Assembly (NCBI RefSeq): GCF_000711225.1
Contig: NZ_JOMG01000002.1
Coordinates: 2,058,501-2,122,500 of the forward strand
Source of the DNA: Pelobacter seleniigenes DSM 18267
Lineage (GTDB): Bacteria; Desulfobacterota; Desulfuromonadia; Desulfuromonadales; Geopsychrobacteraceae
DNA: 64,000 nt
Direction: 5' to 3'
Under the pieces are notes generated by a model. The model had not been told where the DNA came from and ran no database searches. It saw nothing but the letters and a program-made list of their open reading frames with translations. Every line of letters starts with the position of its first letter. Position 1 is the stretch's first letter. This document shows positions 59,991 to 64,000 of this stretch, in pieces. The position numbers were made by a program, and so were the translations under genes.

Positions 59991-61640
59991 TTACGTTGCC
60001 GTCCGCTGGCTCCGATAGTAATTCATCAGCCCGTTGGTCGAGCTGTCATGGCTGGTTACGGTGCCCTGCTGACTCAGCTCCGGCAAAATTTTCGTGGCCA
60101 GCTGCTTGCCGAGCTCGACCCCCCACTGATCGAACGAGTTGAGATCCCAGATTGCGCCCTGGGTGAAGATCTTGTGCTCATAAAAAGCGATCAGAGAGCC
60201 GAGGGTAGCCGGGGTGAGCTTTTTGAACAGGAAGGAGCTGCTGGGCCGGTTGCCGGGAAAGACTTTATGGGGCAGGAGCGCTTCGATCCGTGCTTGGTCC
60301 ATGCCCTCCTGCTCCAGTTCTGTTCTGACTTCCTGGGCGGTTTTGCCCTTCATCAATGCTTCGGGCTGGGCGAAAAAATTGGACAGCAACAGCTGATGGT
60401 GATCACCAAGGGGGTTGTGACTTTCAATGGGGGCCAGAAAGTCCGCCGGGACCAGCTTAGTTCCCTGGTGAATCAGCTGATAAAAGGCATGCTGGCCGTT
60501 GGTGCCGGGTTCGCCCCAGATAATCGGGCCGGTTGAATAGTCGACCTGTCGACCTGCTTTGCTGATCCGTTTGCCGTTGCTTTCCATGTCCCCCTGCTGA
60601 AAATAGGCGGGAAAGCGGTGCAAATACTGATCATAGGGGAGAATCACATGGGAGTCTGCGCCGAAGAAGTTGTTGTACCAGATCCCCAGCAGGCCCATCA
60701 GGACCGGAATGTTTTTTTCCAACGGGGCGGTGCGGAAATGTTCGTCAACCCGATGGGCACCGGCCAGTAATTCTTCAAACCGCTCCATGCCGATAAACAA
60801 CGCGATGGATAAACCGATGGCCGACCACAGGGAATAGCGGCCGCCGACCCAGTCCCAGAATTCGAACATGTTGGCCGGATCGATGCCAAAGGCGCTGACC
60901 GCAGCGCGGTTGGTCGACAGGGCGGCGAAATGCTTGGCAACAGCGTGTTCATCCTGGCCGTTGCTGAGCAGCCAATTGCGCGCCGAGTGCGCGTTGGCCA
61001 TGGTTTCCTGGGTCGTGAAGGTTTTTGAGGCGACGAGGAAGAGGGTGGTCTCCGGGACCAGTTTTTTTAAAGTCTCAGTCAGATGAGTGGCGTCGACATT
61101 GGAGACGAAATGAACCTTGAGGCGCTCATGGCCGTAAGGTTTGAGGGCTTCGGTGACCATCAGCGGGCCGAGGTCGGAGCCGCCGATACCGATATTGACA
61201 ATGTCGGTGATCTGTTCGCCGGTGGCCCCGCGCCAGTCACCGTTACGTACCCGGGCGCAGAAGCTGCGCATTTTTTCAAGGACCGCATTGACCTGTGGCA
61301 TAACATCCTGCCCATCCACTTTGATCGGCCGGTTGCTGCGATTGCGCAAGGCGACATGAAGGACGGCCCGCTGCTCGGTGGTGTTAATCTTGGCTCCGCT
61401 GAACATCGCCTCAATTTTGGCTTTGAGCTCGGCCTGCTCAGCCAAGGCACACAGCTTGGCGATGGTTTCGGTGGTAATACGGTGCTTGGAATAGTCGAAC
61501 AGGATGTCTTCAAACTGCAGGGAAAAGGTTTCGAAACGCTGTGAGTCCTCGGCGAACAATTGACGCATATGCAGCTTTTCAATTGTACGAAAATGATCCT
61601 CAAGAGCGCACCAAGCCGGGGAGCCGGTCAGTTCAGGCAT
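59991..61640 (-). CDS. pgi: Glucose-6-phosphate isomerase
   Basis: The 549-residue glycolytic enzyme has [51 protein letters not shown] (PGI signature) and [13 protein letters not shown] near the end. ATG 61640 behind GGAAAGGA fits the family; the upstream extension is unsupported. Confidence 0.97.
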   Translation of the reverse strand: MPELTGSPAWCALEDHFRTIEKLHMRQLFAEDSQRFETFSLQFEDILFDYSKHRITTETIAKLCALAEQAELKAKIEAMFSGAKINTTEQRAVLHVALRNRSNRPIKVDGQDVMPQVNAVLEKMRSFCARVRNGDWRGATGEQITDIVNIGIGGSDLGPLMVTEALKPYGHERLKVHFVSNVDATHLTETLKKLVPETTLFLVASKTFTTQETMANAHSARNWLLSNGQDEHAVAKHFAALSTNRAAVSAFGIDPANMFEFWDWVGGRYSLWSAIGLSIALFIGMERFEELLAGAHRVDEHFRTAPLEKNIPVLMGLLGIWYNNFFGADSHVILPYDQYLHRFPAYFQQGDMESNGKRISKAGRQVDYSTGPIIWGEPGTNGQHAFYQLIHQGTKLVPADFLAPIESHNPLGDHHQLLLSNFFAQPEALMKGKTAQEVRTELEQEGMDQARIEALLPHKVFPGNRPSSSFLFKKLTPATLGSLIAFYEHKIFTQGAIWDLNSFDQWGVELGKQLATKILPELSQQGTVTSHDSSTNGLMNYYRSQRTAT

Positions 61641-61707
61641 GACTATCCTTTCCTCTGGCAGCGGTTGTGGCTGAAGTGGCCGATCCTCATTCAATCTCGG
61701 CCGGCAG

Positions 61708-62484
61708 CTATTTTTTGGCTTTCATAATAGTATCATAAGATTCATTGATTTCAGCCAGCCGGTCATTGGCAAATTTAATGAATTCGGGCGGCAGTCCTTT
61801 TCCTTCGATCTTGTCAGGATGGAATTCGGTAGCCTTCTGGCGGTAGGCCTGTTTGATTTCAGCAGTGGTCGCATCTTCAGAGACACCGAGGATTTCATAG
61901 TGTTTCGCCAGGCTGATCGCACTGGTCTGCTGGCGGCCGACATAGCGGCCATAGAGCGACTGATACATGCTTTCCTGAATGCGGAAAGCGTTTTTGGCTT
62001 CCTGCAGCATGATTTCTTCCTGCGGGTGCAGGTTGCCGTCAGCCATGGCGACTTCGAACAGAAAGCTCATCATAAAACTGCACAGCTGCTGGTCATGGGC
62101 AAACAGCTGACCAAACTGACGGGCATAGTCGGCGAAACTCTGCGGGCTGTCCTTGGCCTGGGTGAAAACATTGATCGCGTAAGCCCGGGTTTGCGGATCG
62201 AGGCCGAGGGCCTCCTTGGAAATTTTTTCGATGGCGGCAATTTCATCCGGGCAGACCCGGCCGTCGGCTTTGGCGAGTTTGCCGACCATGGAAAAAGCGG
62301 CCGTAAAGAAAATGGCCTGGCGCTGCTGGGCCTGGTTGAAGCCACCGACGCCGTGGCCGCTACGTCCTGGCAGGGTCTGGGTGTTGCCCATGCTGGCACC
62401 GATAGCCGCGCCGATGATGGCACCAAACGGCCCGGCAATCATGGCCCCGAGACCGCCGCCGATAATTCCTGATAACCAACTCAT
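61708..62484 (-). CDS. djlA: DjlA-like TerB-DnaJ protein
   Basis: The 258-residue protein starts with a glycine-rich hydrophobic stretch ([20 protein letters not shown], residues 1-30). It continues with a TerB domain (about 50-170, [32 protein letters not shown]) and a C-terminal J domain with [20 protein letters not shown] and HPDK. It is a DnaK co-chaperone at the membrane. GGAAC lies before the ATG. Confidence 0.92.
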   Translation of the reverse strand: MSWLSGIIGGGLGAMIAGPFGAIIGAAIGASMGNTQTLPGRSGHGVGGFNQAQQRQAIFFTAAFSMVGKLAKADGRVCPDEIAAIEKISKEALGLDPQTRAYAINVFTQAKDSPQSFADYARQFGQLFAHDQQLCSFMMSFLFEVAMADGNLHPQEEIMLQEAKNAFRIQESMYQSLYGRYVGRQQTSAISLAKHYEILGVSEDATTAEIKQAYRQKATEFHPDKIEGKGLPPEFIKFANDRLAEINESYDTIMKAKK

Positions 62485-62642
62485 AATCCGTTCCTTGGTT
62501 CTGATGGTGACATTTAATTCATGACAGTATCTGCTAAAGTAGATCATAATGCGGGATATGCAGGGTTGCTGCAAGGATTTATACAAAGAAAAATCAATTG
62601 CCAATTTGGTGCCATGTCAATGATTTCGACAGGAGCGGTGTT

Positions 62643-63275
62643 GTGAAAGTATCAGTTTTGAGGCGATTGTGGGTCACCTTCTGCAGTGGCGGAATTGCTT
62701 TTTATGCTTGTGTGCTCAACAAGTTTCGGATTCATGGGGTCAAAAATATTCCGGCGCAGGGCGGGGTCTTGTTGCTGGCCAACCATATTTCCGGTTACGA
62801 CACGGTTTTTATTCCCGCCGCCGTGCAAAAAGCTTTTCCTTTGCAGATGGTTTGGGCCCCGGCAAAGGAAGAGTTGTTCAAAAATCGCCTGCTCGGAGCC
62901 ATTTTTCGTTCCTGGGGAGCCTTTCCGGTCAAACGGGGGCGGGATGTGCGGGCCGGGAAGAAATTAGGAACACTGCTCAGTAGTGAAAAAGTGATGCTGT
63001 TCCCGGAAGGGACCCGGCATAAGGATGGTGACCTGGGTCGGGGCAACAGAGGCGTCGGTAAGTTGATTTATGAACATCGGCCGGTGGTCATCCCCACGGC
63101 TCTTAAAGGGATCAACCGCTGGAAATTTTTAAAGACCGGGCAGCAGGGGAGCATCAGTTTCGGTCAACCCCTCGATGTTGCCGATCTGTTCGAACTGGAG
63201 GATAAAAAAGAGACCCATGTCCTGATCGTCGAACGGGTCATGGAGGCGATAGCCATCGAGCTGACGAAGCACTGA
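62643..63275 (+). CDS. plsC: 1-acylglycerol-3-phosphate acyltransferase
   Basis: The 210-residue membrane-associated acyltransferase has ANHISGYDTVF (HX4D catalytic motif), FPVKRGRDVRAGKKL and FPEGTRHKDGDLGRG. It makes phosphatidic acid. GTG 62643 is 7 bases after AGGAG; the longer open frame lacks a start signal. Confidence 0.93.
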   Translation: MKVSVLRRLWVTFCSGGIAFYACVLNKFRIHGVKNIPAQGGVLLLANHISGYDTVFIPAAVQKAFPLQMVWAPAKEELFKNRLLGAIFRSWGAFPVKRGRDVRAGKKLGTLLSSEKVMLFPEGTRHKDGDLGRGNRGVGKLIYEHRPVVIPTALKGINRWKFLKTGQQGSISFGQPLDVADLFELEDKKETHVLIVERVMEAIAIELTKH

Positions 63276-63376
63276 GCCTGCTGACCCGTCCACGACCTGC
63301 TTCCATTTATAACGAGCAAAAGATGTTATACTGCCAGAAACGGGCTGCACGAGAAGCTATCGCAATAGGGGGGTCT

Positions 63377-63586
63377 ATGGCTTTGTTCCGGCACGGTGGC
63401 AAGATCAATGTGATTTATAAAAACGGCATCAGGGATCGGGTTAGCCCGGCTTTGCTGACGACCCTGCTTGAGGCTGGCCAGGTCGCTTCCTTCGAGCGCA
63501 CCGACGGCTGGGTCTTTGTCGGGAGAGACCCGATTCGTAAAACGGGTCAGCCCGTCTATCCGGGACCCGAAAGAAGGTTGTGCTGA
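63377..63586 (+). CDS. Conserved small protein
   Basis: The protein has 69 residues: MALFRHGGKINVIYKNGIRD, then LLEAGQVASFERTDGWVFVG, then DPIRKTGQPVYPGPERR. The even charge pattern and clear motifs suggest a real, short conserved protein like those found in Geobacter relatives. The ribosome site (GGGGGG) is imperfect. The function is unknown. Confidence 0.7.
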   Translation: MALFRHGGKINVIYKNGIRDRVSPALLTTLLEAGQVASFERTDGWVFVGRDPIRKTGQPVYPGPERRLC

Positions 63587-63599
63587 ACGGAGGGTGCGC

Positions 63600-63749
63600 T
63601 TACCAATGTGCTCCTGGGCGGGTAATGGGGTGACGGTATTTTGCCTGGTTGTCGACACTTTTCCCCACTGTGTAGATCCCGACGATAAGCAGACCGACAA
63701 TGAAAATCAGCACCAGCAATTTAATAACGTCTTTCTTCATAGTGCTCAT
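63600..63749 (-). CDS. Small single-helix membrane protein (49 aa)
   Basis: It begins MSTMKKDVIKLLVLIFIVGL and continues LIVGIYTVGKSVDNQAKY, giving one membrane helix (about residues 8-29) and a short polar tail. GGAGG lies 6 bases before the ATG, a strong sign that it is translated. The function is unknown. The remaining bases to 64000 are AT-rich with no gene I can support. Confidence 0.65.
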   Translation of the reverse strand: MSTMKKDVIKLLVLIFIVGLLIVGIYTVGKSVDNQAKYRHPITRPGAHW

Positions 63750-64000
63750 CTTAATCCTCCTGACACCTTTTCGGCATTTTTTTTGAAAAAATTTAGTTCA
63801 GCAGAATTATTATTGCCCTATTGTGCAGAGATGATCTGTTTTCCGACGTCGGGGATTTTTTTATGTGCGGATCAGCCCGGAACGGAAAGTCGGACGATGA
63901 GCAGGAGCTTTTCCCTGGGCAGATTTTAAATTTGGCTTCATTTTTGCTTCGATCTAAAAAATATGCGCTATTTATTTCGAGGAATCCGTTCAAAATTCAT

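Overview
The window looks like a chromosome segment of an anaerobic, metal- or sulfur-respiring Desulfobacterota bacterium, most likely of the Desulfuromonadia (Geobacter/Desulfuromonas/Pelobacter type). This rests on gene content: class III ribonucleotide reductase, a small diheme cytochrome c, a TRAP carboxylate transporter, a LapA-LapB fusion, LarE, Feo iron uptake and an LbtU-like siderophore porin. G+C is moderately high. I see no tRNA, rRNA, prophage or complete insertion sequence.

Layout. (1) 1-11060: a complete type I-C CRISPR-Cas locus in canonical order cas3-cas5c-cas8c-cas7c-cas4-cas1-cas2, then an array of 31 identical 32-bp repeats and one degenerate end repeat. Two things interrupt the operon. 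A DUF559 nuclease-like gene bracketed by C/G-rich palindromes sits between cas7 and cas4. A 385-bp cas3-cas5 spacer carries a lone degenerate CRISPR repeat, a pseudo-spacer, and an upstream match to that pseudo-spacer behind a TTC motif beside a promoter-like -35. A 30-codon mini-ORF with an excellent ribosome site and rare-type arginine codons lies in between. This is the layout of a CreTA RNA toxin-antitoxin or a CreR cas autorepressor and is the most striking object in the window. (2) 11093-21330: housekeeping genes rplU-rpmA, obgE-proB-proA and nadD-rsfS-rlmH-dksA-like-lapAB-gpmI-comF. (3) 21410-28322: PAS histidine kinase, a TRAP transporter whose binding protein converges on its own permease genes, a VOC protein and two ferritin-like proteins. 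(4) 28647-36227: engB, two cobalamin-linked genes, an FHA/PP2C/CHASE2-kinase operon, DUF3820 and dus. (5) 36228-39625: an anaerobic RNR locus with DnaA-type and NrdR-type boxes. The glycyl-radical tail of NrdD is a separate 48-aa gene, and nrdG seems to start at CTG. (6) 39668-48362: cytochrome, murI, GerMN protein, nuclease, larE-rrf2, thioesterase, cvfB and an MFS exporter. (7) 48590-53018: an iron-starvation group (LbtU-like porin, DUF3793, Crp/Fnr regulator, flavodoxin, DUF2325) with three Fur-like boxes and CRP-like sites. (8) 53238-63749: MarR plus a His-rich transporter with three phased operators, nfeD-SPFH, feo genes with Fur boxes, pgi, a TerB-DnaJ protein, plsC and small proteins.

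A roughly 185-190 bp MITE-like repeat occurs five times (15509, 36441, 43627, 48681, 50313). Three copies lie between regulatory sites and the start of the regulated gene. Functional assignments come from reading motifs in the translations and from family knowledge. No search was run, so identities are strong for well-known families and tentative for small proteins and DNA sites.
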